Shown here in pieces: positions 8,962 through 17,156 of a stretch of DNA of 64,000 bases. The DNA lies in the NCBI RefSeq assembly GCF_014202425.1, contig NZ_JACHGT010000026.1, positions 1 through 64,000 of the forward strand, in the 5' to 3' direction. The notes below the pieces were generated by a model. That model was not told the origin of the DNA. It saw only the letters and a list, made by a program, of their open reading frames with translations, and made no database searches. Position 1 is the first letter of the stretch. Each line of letters begins with the position of its first letter. A program made the translations under genes and the position numbers. Source of the stretch: Phytomonospora endophytica (lineage in GTDB: Bacteria > Actinomycetota > Actinomycetes > Mycobacteriales > Micromonosporaceae).

Positions 8962-9951
8962 GTGACTCAAGAACACTCCTGCACCATCGCCGACCATCCC
9001 GATGGAGCCCTCCTCGATGCCGTACTCGACGCCGTCCGCACCCACTACGTCCACCCCGAGACCGCCGCCGCGATGGCGGCCCTCGTCCGCGCCCGCCGTG
9101 CCGAAGGCGCCTACACCGGCCTGCCGGGGCCCGAGTTCTGCGCGACCGTCACCGCCGACCTCCGCTCGGTCTACGACGACCGCCACCTCACCGTCGTCTG
9201 GCGCGACGAGCCGCGACCCGAGCCCGAGCCGGGTGCGGAGGCCGCGGCCCTCGACGTATGGCGCGAGCGCTTCCGGCTCGAAGCCGAAGGCGTCACCCGC
9301 GTCGAGCGGCTGCCGGGGAACGTCGGGCTGATCGCGCTGGCCGGGTTCGCCGACCCGGTCGCCGCCGGGCCGGTCTACGAGGCGGCGATGCGGTTGCTGG
9401 CCGGGACCTACGCGCTGATCGTCGACCTGCGGGCCAATCGCGGCGGCTGGCCGCTGTCGGCGGTCCAGTTCTGCGCGTACTTCCTCGGCGCCGAACCGGT
9501 CCGGCTCTCGACGGTCCACAAGGGACCGGAGGCGCGGCAGTTCTGGACGCCCGCCCATCTGCCCGGCCCGCGCTACCTCGACCGGCCGGTGCATGTCCTG
9601 ACCAGTGCGAAGACCTTCTCCGGCGGTGAGGACGCCGCCTACACCCTCCAGGGACTCGGCCGCGCGACGGTCGTGGGCGAGCGCACGGCGGGTGCCGCGC
9701 ACTCCTTCGCGGTGTTCCGGATCGATGACCACGTCGACGCCCACATCCCCGACGAGCGCCCGGTGAACGCGGTGACGGGCGCGAACTGGGAGGGGACGGG
9801 GGTGGTGCCGGACATCGCGGTGCCGGCGGGCGCGGCCTTCGACGTGGCCTACGAGCTGTCGCTGGGGCACGTGGCGGGGCTGGTGGCGGGGAGCGGGAAC
9901 AAGAACCTGCGGCGGATCGCCGACGAGGCCGTGGAACGGCTCGTGGGGTAG
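8962..9951 (+). CDS. S41 family (tail-specific protease-like) peptidase
   Basis: The 329-residue protein has an N-terminal helical region like the IRBP/S41 lead-in (VRTHYVHPETAAAMAALV) and the S41 core: LIVDLRANRGGWP, a typical Dxr.N.GG strand, and TSAKTFSGGEDAAY with the likely nucleophile Ser. ERTAGAAHSF and a C-terminal NWEGTGVVPDIAV segment are also typical. No signal peptide and no PDZ domain are seen, so it belongs to the short cytosolic IRBP-like subgroup; substrate unknown. GTG start at 8962. It is transcribed alone and faces the propeller gene across a terminator. Confidence 0.85.
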   Translation: MTQEHSCTIADHPDGALLDAVLDAVRTHYVHPETAAAMAALVRARRAEGAYTGLPGPEFCATVTADLRSVYDDRHLTVVWRDEPRPEPEPGAEAAALDVWRERFRLEAEGVTRVERLPGNVGLIALAGFADPVAAGPVYEAAMRLLAGTYALIVDLRANRGGWPLSAVQFCAYFLGAEPVRLSTVHKGPEARQFWTPAHLPGPRYLDRPVHVLTSAKTFSGGEDAAYTLQGLGRATVVGERTAGAAHSFAVFRIDDHVDAHIPDERPVNAVTGANWEGTGVVPDIAVPAGAAFDVAYELSLGHVAGLVAGSGNKNLRRIADEAVERLVG

Positions 9952-9956
9952 GGAGA

Positions 9957-9983
9957 AGCCCGCGTCCACAGGGGACGCGGGCT
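9957..9983. terminator. Bidirectional terminator between convergent genes
   Basis: Perfect 11-bp arms (9957-9967 and 9973-9983) with a five-base loop sit between the S41-like gene and the convergent propeller gene. T residues after the stem are few, so this is a terminator by position and stem strength. Confidence 0.7.
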
Positions 9984-9998
9984 CGTTCGCCACGGTGG

Positions 9999-11120
9999 TC
10001 ACTCGTCGGTGCTGCCCCAGTACAGCAGGGACCATTCGGTGAGGCCGGGATACTCCGGTTCCGACCAGACCGGGTCCGCGCCCTGGTACTCCACGAACCT
10101 CCAGCTCTCGCCGAAGTTGATCGGCTCGCGGACGGTGACCGTCGCGTCGATCGAGGGATCGCCCGTGGGGCCTTCGTTCTTGACGTACAGGGGGGTGAAG
10201 GTCTCACCGTCCCAGTCGGCGTAGGTGTCACAGTCCGGGGAGCGGCCGAAGTCGCCAAGCGGTGCGTCCTTCGTGCTGGTGACCAGGCAGTAGTACTCAC
10301 CGTCGGCGTGGCTGCGCATGCCGAGGATCTCCAGGTCCGCGCCCAGCCCGGCGGGGTTCTCCCCGAGCCTGTTGTCGGCCTCGGCGGTCACCTGGCCGTT
10401 GTCGTCGAAGACGGTGATCGTGTTCTCGTACCAGTCGACGACGAAGTACTCGCGTTGGATGGCGGGGTCGCCCTGTCCGGGCCACTCGTTGAACTGGACG
10501 TGGCAGTCGTCGCCGAACCCGAAGGACAGCGGGGTGAAGGCGTCGTCGCCGACGTCGTAGAACCCCCACTCGCCGCCGACCTTGACGAAGAGCTGGTAGG
10601 AGTTGACCGACCAGACCGGCTCCTGGCAGAGGTCGTCGCCGTAGTCGTCGATGATCACGCGCACCTCTCCGGTGTTCATGTCCCGGAGTTTGACTTCGGA
10701 GTCGGCGGTGACCCAGCTGAGCCAGCGGCCGTCGTTGGAGAAGTTCGCGCTGGCGGCGAGGCCGGGTTCATTGGTCAGGACCGACTGGAGCTCGCGGTTG
10801 TCGATGAGCACCTGCAGGCCGTCGTTGTCGTCGATGTAGTAGAGCCGGGTCCCTTTCATGTTCGGGCTCTCGTTCGGCACCGGCGACGTCGGGCTCTCCG
10901 AAATCGCCGGATCCACCGGCGGCGCCCCCCGGTCGCTCCACACGGCCGTCGCCCCGACGACCCCGGCGACGAGGAGCACGGCCGCGGCCGCGGCTCCGAT
11001 GACGGTTCGGCGGACGCCGATACGGCGGGACTCGGCCATGGCGGCCACCTCCAGGGGGACGGGCCGCGTCTCGTCGGCGACGTTGTTCAAGATCTCGCGC
11101 AGTCGTTCGGCGGACATCAT
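9999..11120 (-). CDS. Membrane-anchored beta-propeller-like protein, probable anti-sigma partner (unit 1)
   Basis: 373 residues. A short cytosolic N-terminus (MSAERLREILNNVADETRPV) is followed by one transmembrane helix (about residues 38-62, TVIGAAAAAVLLVAGVVGA) and a large outside domain. The outside part has TolB/PD40-like repeats such as FSNDGRWLSWVTADSEVKL. The gene overlaps the preceding SigE-family sigma gene by four bases (ATGATGTCC), so the two are translationally coupled. Such one-helix proteins next to ECF sigma genes usually hold the sigma factor at the membrane, but the zinc anti-sigma motif (HxxxCxxC) is absent, so this role is inferred from context and from two paralogues at 13074 and 14469. 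A second ATG at 11117 is better spaced from the GGGAG site. Confidence 0.8.
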   Translation of the reverse strand: MMSAERLREILNNVADETRPVPLEVAAMAESRRIGVRRTVIGAAAAAVLLVAGVVGATAVWSDRGAPPVDPAISESPTSPVPNESPNMKGTRLYYIDDNDGLQVLIDNRELQSVLTNEPGLAASANFSNDGRWLSWVTADSEVKLRDMNTGEVRVIIDDYGDDLCQEPVWSVNSYQLFVKVGGEWGFYDVGDDAFTPLSFGFGDDCHVQFNEWPGQGDPAIQREYFVVDWYENTITVFDDNGQVTAEADNRLGENPAGLGADLEILGMRSHADGEYYCLVTSTKDAPLGDFGRSPDCDTYADWDGETFTPLYVKNEGPTGDPSIDATVTVREPINFGESWRFVEYQGADPVWSEPEYPGLTEWSLLYWGSTDE

Positions 11121-11638
11121 CGGCTCCCTTCGACCAGGTCGGCGAGTTCGGGGAGGGCTTTGCGGAGGTGCCCCAGTGCGCGGAAGGTCTGTGTCTTGAT
11201 GGTTCCGGTGGTGCAGCCGAGGATCTCGGCGGTCTCGGCGACGCTGCGGTCTTCGAAGAAGCGCAGCACGATGACGGCCCGTTGCTGCCTGGCGAGGCGC
11301 ATGAGGGCGGTGCGGACGGTGAGTTGGAGGGCTATGTCCGACGCGCTGTCGCGGGTCGTGGTCGTGCCCGGTCCTTCGGGGGTGTGCTCGGCGAGGTGTT
11401 CCCTGACGCGCTTGCGCCGCCACCAGCTGACCTGGAGGTGGTACATGATCTTGCGCGTGTAGGCGGGTGCGCTGCCGGTGGTCTCGATGCGCCGCCAGGA
11501 CCGGTGCGTGCGCGCGAGGGCGGTCTGCACGAGGTCTTCGGCGAGTTGCTGGTCGCCGGTGAGGAGGTAGGCGGAGCGCAGGAGCGAAGGGGTGTGGGCG
11601 CGAGCGAATTCGGTGAACTCGGCCGCGATGTCGGTCAT
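11117..11638 (-). CDS. SigE-family ECF RNA polymerase sigma factor (unit 1)
   Basis: 173 residues with sigma-70 region 2 (SLLRSAYLLTGDQQLAEDLV; typical DLVQTALAR) and region 4 (LMRLARQQRAVIVLRFFED, then ETAEILGCTTGTIKTQTFRA, a helix-turn-helix). Both parts and the 170-residue length fit the actinobacterial SigE family of ECF sigma factors. It directs RNA polymerase to a small regulon, likely including its own gene, as a candidate ECF promoter lies at 11678-11706. The stop overlaps the start of the membrane propeller protein, its presumed regulator. A paralogue lies at 12571 on the other strand. Confidence 0.93.
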   Translation of the reverse strand: MTDIAAEFTEFARAHTPSLLRSAYLLTGDQQLAEDLVQTALARTHRSWRRIETTGSAPAYTRKIMYHLQVSWWRRKRVREHLAEHTPEGPGTTTTRDSASDIALQLTVRTALMRLARQQRAVIVLRFFEDRSVAETAEILGCTTGTIKTQTFRALGHLRKALPELADLVEGSR

Positions 11639-11677
11639 CTGGTCTCCCCCGGAGGCGGTGGCGTGCTGTCACCCACC

Positions 11678-11706
11678 TAGACGTGGGCGGGCGCTTCCGG
11701 GTTGAC
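11678..11706 (-). promoter_or_regulatory. Candidate ECF promoter for sigma unit 1
   Basis: On the minus strand GTCAACC (11706-11700), 16 bases and CGTCTA (11683-11678) occur about 40 bp before the sigma start. Nearly the same pair (GGCAACC, 17 bases, CGTCTA/T) precedes the two related units at 12494 and 14361, which argues for autoregulation by the SigE-like sigma factors. Confidence 0.6.
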
Positions 11707-11725
11707 GGTCTCGGGCGGCGGGTTT

Positions 11726-12403
11726 CTAGACGCGGACGCCGCCGTCGAGGGCGACGCGCCAGTTGCGGACGAGTGCGGCGTCGACGGGGCTGTTCCAGCC
11801 GTGCCGGGACATGCCGCCGATGTGGAAGGCGCGGACGCCGAGTTCGACGAGGCCGGCGACGTGGTCGGGGCGCAGTCCGCCGCCGATCATGGCGAGTTCG
11901 GGGCGGGCGTGGGCGGCGAGCGCGTCGCGTCCGGCGCTGACGCCGGCGGCGGAGCCGGCGGTGAGGACCTGGTCGACGCCGTCGAGGGCGGCGACGGCGG
12001 TCCAGGCGGCGGCGTAGTCGGCGGCGTGGTCGATGGCGCGGTGGAAGGTCCAGGCGCGGTGGGGGACGGCGTCGCGGAGGGCGGTGACCGCGGCGTGGTC
12101 GACGGCGCCGTCGGTGTCGAGGAAGCCGTAGACGAAGCCGTCGTGTTCGCCCATGACGGTGTCGAGTGCGGTGGCGGAGCGGCGGAGCGCGTCGAGTTCG
12201 GCGGGGGTGGCGCCGAAGCCGTCGTTGGACCGCAGCATGACCCGGAGGGGCAGGTCGCAGGCGGCCTTGATGGCCGTGACCGTTTCGGGCGCGGGCGTCA
12301 GTCCGTCGGCGGCGATGTCGGCGACGACTTCCAGTCGGTCGGCTCCACCGTCGGCGGCGGCCGCGGCGTCCACGGCATCGAGAGCGATCACCTCAAGCAA
12401 CAT
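11726..12403 (-). CDS. cutC: CutC family protein (copper homeostasis)
   Basis: 225 residues forming one TIM-barrel typical of CutC. Conserved pieces include GADRLEVVADIAADGLTP, FHRAIDH, VLTAGSAAGVSAG and the late glycine-rich phosphate-binding-like segment MIGGGLRP followed by FHIGGMSR. CutC proteins are cytoplasmic and have been linked to copper tolerance, though the biochemical activity is not firmly established. ATG start at 12403. It sits between the two sigma units and carries no sign of co-regulation with them; the sigma unit 1 promoter lies just beyond its 3' end. Confidence 0.92.
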   Translation of the reverse strand: MLLEVIALDAVDAAAAADGGADRLEVVADIAADGLTPAPETVTAIKAACDLPLRVMLRSNDGFGATPAELDALRRSATALDTVMGEHDGFVYGFLDTDGAVDHAAVTALRDAVPHRAWTFHRAIDHAADYAAAWTAVAALDGVDQVLTAGSAAGVSAGRDALAAHARPELAMIGGGLRPDHVAGLVELGVRAFHIGGMSRHGWNSPVDAALVRNWRVALDGGVRV

Positions 12404-12493
12404 GTGGCTGATCTTAAGGGTCTTTCACCGCGACCTTGATCACCGAGAGCGGAGATGTGAAGAAAGGTCAATGAAAATAGTTCGGGTCCCGAC

Positions 12494-12523
12494 GGCAACC
12501 CGCCACCCGGCGGCCGACGTCTA
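12494..12523 (+). promoter_or_regulatory. Candidate ECF promoter for sigma unit 2
   Basis: GGCAACC (12494-12500), a 17-base spacer and CGTCTA (12518-12523) lie 47 bp before the sigma start. The -35 AAC core and -10 CGTC are typical of ECF promoters, and the same elements precede units 1 and 3. Confidence 0.68.
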
Positions 12524-12570
12524 TCCAGGTGGAATTCCACCGCACCATCATCCCGGGGAGAGTCGCGAGT

Positions 12571-13077
12571 ATGAGTGCCCCCGCGGGCGACTTTGACGAG
12601 TTCGTCCGTGCCTACACGCCTACGCTGCTGCGTACCGCCTATCTCCTCACCGGCGACCAGCACCACGCGGAGGACCTCGTACAGTCGGCGCTCGCCCGTG
12701 CCCACCGCAGCTGGCACCGCATCGACGACAGCCCTTTCGGTTACGTCCGCCGCACGATGTACCACCTCCAGGTCGCGACCTGGAGGCGCCGGCGCATCCG
12801 CGAATGGCTCGGCACGACCACGACCGAGCCGATCCCCGAACCCGATGTGGCCACCGCCGCCGACATCCGCCTCACCCTGCAGAAGGCTCTGGCGCAGCTC
12901 ACCGACAAGCAGCGGGCAGTGGTGGTCCTGCGCTTCTACGAGGACCGCTCGGTGGAGGACACCGCGGCCGTCCTGCGGTGCAGTACCGGCACCGTGAAGA
13001 GCCAGACCGCCAAGGCGCTGGGCAAACTCCGCCAGCTCATGCCGAGCATGGCCGGACTGCTGGAGGGGCGGCTGTGA
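12571..13077 (+). CDS. SigE-family ECF RNA polymerase sigma factor (unit 2)
   Basis: 168 residues (MSAPAGDFDEFVRAYTPTLL) with region 2 (YLLTGDQHHAEDLVQSALAR) and region 4 (TDKQRAVVVLRFYEDRSVED, HTH CSTGTVKSQTAKALGKL). It is close to the sigma factor at 11117 in nearly every motif, so the two are paralogues. The ATG at 12571 is chosen because the protein begins where the family does; an upstream in-frame ATG at 12529 would add 14 residues containing the Shine-Dalgarno region GGGGAG. Its stop overlaps the GTG of the following propeller gene (GTGA), giving translational coupling. The promoter candidate at 12494 suggests autoregulation. Confidence 0.93.
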   Translation: MSAPAGDFDEFVRAYTPTLLRTAYLLTGDQHHAEDLVQSALARAHRSWHRIDDSPFGYVRRTMYHLQVATWRRRRIREWLGTTTTEPIPEPDVATAADIRLTLQKALAQLTDKQRAVVVLRFYEDRSVEDTAAVLRCSTGTVKSQTAKALGKLRQLMPSMAGLLEGRL

Positions 13078-14333
13078 CACTCAGAGATCTAAGCGAGGGC
13101 CTGCGGGAACTCGCCGCCGACGCCCAGCCCGTCGACCTGCACGACCGCGCGATCCGCACCTCGCGGCGGCTGCGGGCCCGGCGCGCGGCGGCGGTCATGA
13201 CCGGGAGCCTCGCCCTCGTGCTGGTGCTCGTCATCGGCGTGAGCCTGTCCTGGCACCGGACGAGTCCGGGCACCGGCATGGACGCCGCCGAACGGGCCGT
13301 GGTGGACGCCACCGATTCGGCGTCGGCCTACGACGACGGCACCGAGCCCCTCCAGGTGCTCGCGCGCGTCGGCTACTACGTGGCGCAGGGTGGTTCCCCC
13401 GACTCCTACACCGTCTATTCGTGGGCGCCGGGCTCGGATCCCCGGCCGGAGCTCTCGGGTGAGACCACTTTCGCGGAGTCCGTCGCCATCTCGCCCGACG
13501 GCCGGTACGCCGCCTACTACACCGAGGACCGGATGGCCGTCGCCGACCTGTCCGGTTTCGACCCGGCCAACGCCGACGACGTCGTCTACCAGGCCGAGGG
13601 CCCCGGCGACTCCTGTCTGGCGCCGACCTGGACGCAGGACTCCTCGGCGGTCGTGATGTACCCGCGCGACGCCGACACCTCCACGATGGTCGAGCTGTCG
13701 GGCGGGGAACCCGCCGAGGCGGAGCTCTTCCGGCCCGACGGCTGCGACGCCCAGGTCTTCACCTACGGCAAGGACATCGCGACCTTCGCCTTCGCCTACA
13801 TGGACACCGACGGCAACGTCTCCTGGGAGGACGCCGGCGACGGCACCCCGCTCACCGCGGCGAGGACCTACCCGGCCGACGACCTGGGTTTCCTGCCCGG
13901 CCGCCTGGCCGGAGCCAGCGGCGACGGCGACCTCGTCTGCCTGTCCGAGACGGTCGACGTCGAGGCCCTCCCGGCGCGGCCGAGCTGCGGGGCCCTCGCC
14001 ACGCCAAAGGGCCTGGTCACCGCGGCACTGCCCGTGGACGGCACCCTGACCGGCGCGACCTTCCTGAACGGCATGTTCGGTCCGGGCAGTGAGGCGTCGA
14101 GCAGCGGCCCGGACGAGGGGGGCGAGATCGCGATGAGCTTCACGCAGGACGTGATGCTCCGGGTCCGCACGTCCGACGACGGTGTCGTCGTGGCGCAGGC
14201 GTCTTATACCGTCGAGGAGGGCGCATCCGAGAAATTCGGGGACGCCACCGTGGTCGACTTCGAGCTCGTCGCCCAGACGTTCCCCGAACCGCCCGCGCTG
14301 GCCGACGCGTACCTGCTCGCGTTCGCTCCATGA
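13074..14333 (+). CDS. Membrane-anchored beta-propeller-like protein, probable anti-sigma partner (unit 2)
   Basis: 419 residues. The cytosolic N-terminus (TLRDLSEGLRELAADAQPVD) is followed by an Arg-rich stop-transfer region, one membrane helix (about 41-59, GSLALVLVLVIGVSLSW) and an extracytoplasmic part with PD40/TolB-like repeats, e.g. ISPDGRYAAYYTEDRMAVAD. The start is GTG at 13074, overlapping the sigma stop by four bases. The layout is the same as in units 1 and 3. The role as sensor and anti-sigma factor is inferred from coupling to the sigma gene; no classical anti-sigma motif is visible. Confidence 0.8.
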   Translation: MTLRDLSEGLRELAADAQPVDLHDRAIRTSRRLRARRAAAVMTGSLALVLVLVIGVSLSWHRTSPGTGMDAAERAVVDATDSASAYDDGTEPLQVLARVGYYVAQGGSPDSYTVYSWAPGSDPRPELSGETTFAESVAISPDGRYAAYYTEDRMAVADLSGFDPANADDVVYQAEGPGDSCLAPTWTQDSSAVVMYPRDADTSTMVELSGGEPAEAELFRPDGCDAQVFTYGKDIATFAFAYMDTDGNVSWEDAGDGTPLTAARTYPADDLGFLPGRLAGASGDGDLVCLSETVDVEALPARPSCGALATPKGLVTAALPVDGTLTGATFLNGMFGPGSEASSSGPDEGGEIAMSFTQDVMLRVRTSDDGVVVAQASYTVEEGASEKFGDATVVDFELVAQTFPEPPALADAYLLAFAP

Positions 14334-14360
14334 CTTCACCCGAAAGGGCCTTTCCGCGAC

Positions 14361-14390
14361 GGCAACCGGACGCACCGTGGGGGGCGTCTT
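14361..14390 (+). promoter_or_regulatory. Candidate ECF promoter for the orphan propeller gene (unit 3)
   Basis: GGCAACC (14361-14367), 17 bases and CGTCTT (14385-14390) repeat the unit 2 promoter almost exactly in sequence and spacing. It lies 78 bp before the ATG of the third propeller gene, implying control by one of the neighbouring sigma factors. Confidence 0.65.
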
Positions 14391-14468
14391 GATTGTTGAC
14401 GCGCGCAGTGCTGACATCGATGACGTGCTGACGACGAACCGGCGACCGGCGACCTGGAGTGATCGGCC

Positions 14469-15647
14469 ATGACCTTGAAGAGCCTCGGCGAGGGGCTGCG
14501 AGACCTCGCCGGTGCGGTCGAGACGGTCGACATGCGAGAACGCGCGATCGCGGCCTCGCAGAGGCTGCGCGCGCGGCGGATCACCACGGGCGTCGTCGGC
14601 GCCGTGGCGGTCCTGCTCGTCGGCCTCCTCGGGTTCAACGCGGTGTGGACCGACCGGGCCGCGCCCGAGGACATTCCGGCCGCCGACCGGCCCGTCGAGG
14701 TCCCGGCCCTGCCCGCTCCGGTGACCGTGGCGGGCGTCGCCGAGAACCTGTCGGGCGACTTCTACTACCTGGCGCCGAGCTCGCTCGACTCCGGCGACCC
14801 GCAGTCCGAGACGCAGAGCCTCCTGCGCTGGGACGGCGACGGCGCCCTCGAAGTCGTCGCCGAGGGCCTGCCGATCACCGGCACCGTCAACGTCTCACCC
14901 GACGGCCGCTACCTGAGCTTCGTGCGCACCGGACAGCTCGTCCTGCGCGACCTCGCCTCCGGCCGGGAATGGCAGATCATGGCCGTCCCGGACGCGCAGC
15001 TGTGCGCGCCCCCGGTGTGGGCGCCCGACGGCCGCCGACTCCTCGTGCACCGGGGAAACCCCGGCGACGGCGGACCGGTTGGCTTCTACGACATCACCAC
15101 CGGCACGTTCACCCAGATCGGCGACGTGCCCGGCTGCCACCTGCGGGTATGGCAGGACGACGCCGGGCGCGACATGCTCAACTACACCAGCTACGACGAC
15201 CAGCGGCAGATGACCAACCTGCGCGAGGTCGACACGCCCGAGCCGCAGGCCGGGTACGACTGGGGCGTCTTCCCCGGGACATGGATCCGCCAGCCGTACT
15301 CGGTGTCGCCCGACGGGGACCTCATGTGCGTCGACACCCTCCTGGACCAGACCTTCCCCGGGGACATGACCGACACCCGCGGCGACTTCTGCACCACCAT
15401 CGTCGCCCTGGACACCGACAGCCGGGACGGCACGGCCGTCTCGGAGATCCCGATCGAGGGCGGTGGCGTGTCCGGCCTCAGCGCCGTCCAGCAGGCCGTC
15501 ATGTTCCGCGACAGCTTCGTGGCCCGGACCTCCCTCGCCTCCGGCTCGACCGTCCTGCGCCTCTACAGCGACAAGGGCGAGGAACTCGAAGAACTCACCG
15601 AGCCCATGTGGGAGACCGACCCGGTCCTCATCGGATACGTGCCCTAA
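14469..15647 (+). CDS. Membrane-anchored beta-propeller-like protein without its own sigma factor (unit 3)
   Basis: 392 residues with the same plan as the products at 9999 and 13074: a cytosolic N-terminus (MTLKSLGEGLRDLAGAVETV), a basic stretch, one helix (about 39-57, TGVVGAVAVLLVGLLGF), then an outside domain with repeats such as VSPDGRYLSFVRTGQLVLRD and APDGRRLLVHRG. Its N-terminal sequence is closest to that of unit 2 (LGEGLRDLAGAVETVDMRER against LSEGLRELAADAQPVDLHDR), pointing to a duplication that left the sigma gene behind. GGAG/GGCC precedes the ATG. It probably answers to a neighbouring sigma factor through the promoter at 14361. Confidence 0.8.
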   Translation: MTLKSLGEGLRDLAGAVETVDMRERAIAASQRLRARRITTGVVGAVAVLLVGLLGFNAVWTDRAAPEDIPAADRPVEVPALPAPVTVAGVAENLSGDFYYLAPSSLDSGDPQSETQSLLRWDGDGALEVVAEGLPITGTVNVSPDGRYLSFVRTGQLVLRDLASGREWQIMAVPDAQLCAPPVWAPDGRRLLVHRGNPGDGGPVGFYDITTGTFTQIGDVPGCHLRVWQDDAGRDMLNYTSYDDQRQMTNLREVDTPEPQAGYDWGVFPGTWIRQPYSVSPDGDLMCVDTLLDQTFPGDMTDTRGDFCTTIVALDTDSRDGTAVSEIPIEGGGVSGLSAVQQAVMFRDSFVARTSLASGSTVLRLYSDKGEELEELTEPMWETDPVLIGYVP

Positions 15648-15713
15648 CGGTCCCATCGGACCGAAAGCTCCCAAAGCCGCGCGAATCCACACCGGACGGT
15701 GCAAAGCTGTGGC

Positions 15714-17123
15714 ATGCAGCGTGAATCGGCCGCGACGGCGGCACCGGAGCCCGCGCACCACGGCGCCACGATCATGGTGGCCGTCGCGGCCGCGCTCGGC
15801 GGCTTCCTCTTCGGGTTCGACACCTCCGTCATCAACGGCACCGTCGACGCCGTCCGCGACGAGTTCGGTGTCTCCGAGACCATCATCGGCTTCGTGGTGT
15901 CCTCGGCACTGCTCGGCTGCGCCATCGGCGCCTGGTTCGCCGGGCCGATCGCCGACAAGTACGGCCGCCTGCGCGTCATGCTCGCCGCGGCCGCGATCTT
16001 CGCGATCAGCGCCGTCGGCTCCGCACTCGCCTGGGACGCGCTGAGCCTCGCCGGATGGCGCGTCGTCGGCGGTTTCGCCATCGGTGCCGCCAGCGTCATC
16101 GCGCCCGCCTACATCGCCGAGATCTCCCCGGCGAACATGCGCGGCCGCCTCGGTTCGCTCCAGCAGCTGGCGATCGTGACCGGTATCTTCGCCGCCCTGC
16201 TCATCGACTACGTCCTCGCCGAGAGCGCCGGCGGCGCCGCCGGATCCGTCCCGTGGGGCGGAACGGCCTGGCGCTGGATGTTCGCCTCGGCGGTGCTCCC
16301 GGCGATCGTGTACGGCGTGCTCGCCCTGCAGATCCCCGAATCGCCGCGCTACCTGGTCAAGATCAACAAGGTGAGCACGGCCCGCGAGGTGCTCAAGAAG
16401 CTCGTCGGCGGCGACGTCGACCAGCGCATCAAGGAGATCGTGCGGTCCCTCGCCGGGCAGAAGGCCGTGCACCTCAAGGACCTGCGCGGACCGACGCTCG
16501 GGCTGCTCGGGATCGTCTGGGTCGGCATCCTGCTGTCGGTGTTCCAGCAGTTCGTCGGCATCAACGTGGTCTTCTACTACTCCTCGACGCTGTGGCAGTC
16601 GGTCGGGTTCAGCGAGTCCGACGCGATGCTGACGTCGGTGATCACCTCGATCACCAACATCGTGACGACCCTGGTCGCCATCGCCCTCGTCGACCGCATC
16701 GGCCGTAAACCGCTGCTGCTCATCGGCGCCGCCGGTATGACCGTCACGCTGGCGATGATGACCTGGGCCTTCGCGACCGCCACCGTCGTCGACGACACGC
16801 CGCAGCTGTCCGACGCGATGTCGACGACCGCGCTGATCTCCATGAACGCCTACGTGTTCTTCTTCGGCTGTTCGTGGGGTCCCGTCGTGTGGGTACTGCT
16901 CGGCGAGATGTTCAACAACAAGATCCGCGCGACCGCACTGGCCGTCGCCGCCGCCGCGCAGTGGATCGCCAACTGGCTGATCTCGACGACGTTCCCGATG
17001 CTCGCCGACATCGGCCTGTTCCTGGCCTACGGGCTGTACACGCTGTTCGCGTTCCTGGCCTTCATCTTCGTGTGGCGCGCCGTGCGCGAGACGAAGGGGC
17101 GGGAGCTGGAGGACATGGTCTAG
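15714..17123 (+). CDS. MFS transporter of the sugar porter family
   Basis: About 469 residues with 12 predicted membrane helices. Sugar-porter hallmarks are present: GFLFGFDTSVINGT in helix 1, the loop 2-3 motif DKYGRLRVM, PAYIAEISPANMRGRL, the helix 7 segment QQFVGINVVFYYS with the sugar-binding QQ..G.N, and the loop 8-9 motif DRIGRKPLLL. It ends WRAVRETKGRELEDM, the usual PETKG-like close. It imports a sugar or polyol with protons; the substrate is not predictable. I chose ATG 15714; an in-frame GTG at 15699 is possible. It is convergent with the thrE-like gene and has no linked catabolic genes. Confidence 0.92.
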   Translation: MQRESAATAAPEPAHHGATIMVAVAAALGGFLFGFDTSVINGTVDAVRDEFGVSETIIGFVVSSALLGCAIGAWFAGPIADKYGRLRVMLAAAAIFAISAVGSALAWDALSLAGWRVVGGFAIGAASVIAPAYIAEISPANMRGRLGSLQQLAIVTGIFAALLIDYVLAESAGGAAGSVPWGGTAWRWMFASAVLPAIVYGVLALQIPESPRYLVKINKVSTAREVLKKLVGGDVDQRIKEIVRSLAGQKAVHLKDLRGPTLGLLGIVWVGILLSVFQQFVGINVVFYYSSTLWQSVGFSESDAMLTSVITSITNIVTTLVAIALVDRIGRKPLLLIGAAGMTVTLAMMTWAFATATVVDDTPQLSDAMSTTALISMNAYVFFFGCSWGPVVWVLLGEMFNNKIRATALAVAAAAQWIANWLISTTFPMLADIGLFLAYGLYTLFAFLAFIFVWRAVRETKGRELEDMV

Positions 17124-17129
17124 CCGTCC

Positions 17130-17148
17130 CCGCCGGACGGTCCGGCGG
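17130..17148. terminator. Hairpin between convergent transporter genes
   Basis: A 7-bp GC stem (17130-17136 and 17142-17148) with a five-base loop lies between the sugar porter and the thrE-like gene. No T run is seen, so this is a weak call based on position. Confidence 0.4.
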
Positions 17149-17156
17149 CCGGCGGT

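Noticed and set aside
12471-12596. Short frame MKIVRVPTATRHPAADVYPG... with AAAGG before it
   Set aside because: It covers the sigma promoter and overlaps the sigma start in another frame; more likely chance.
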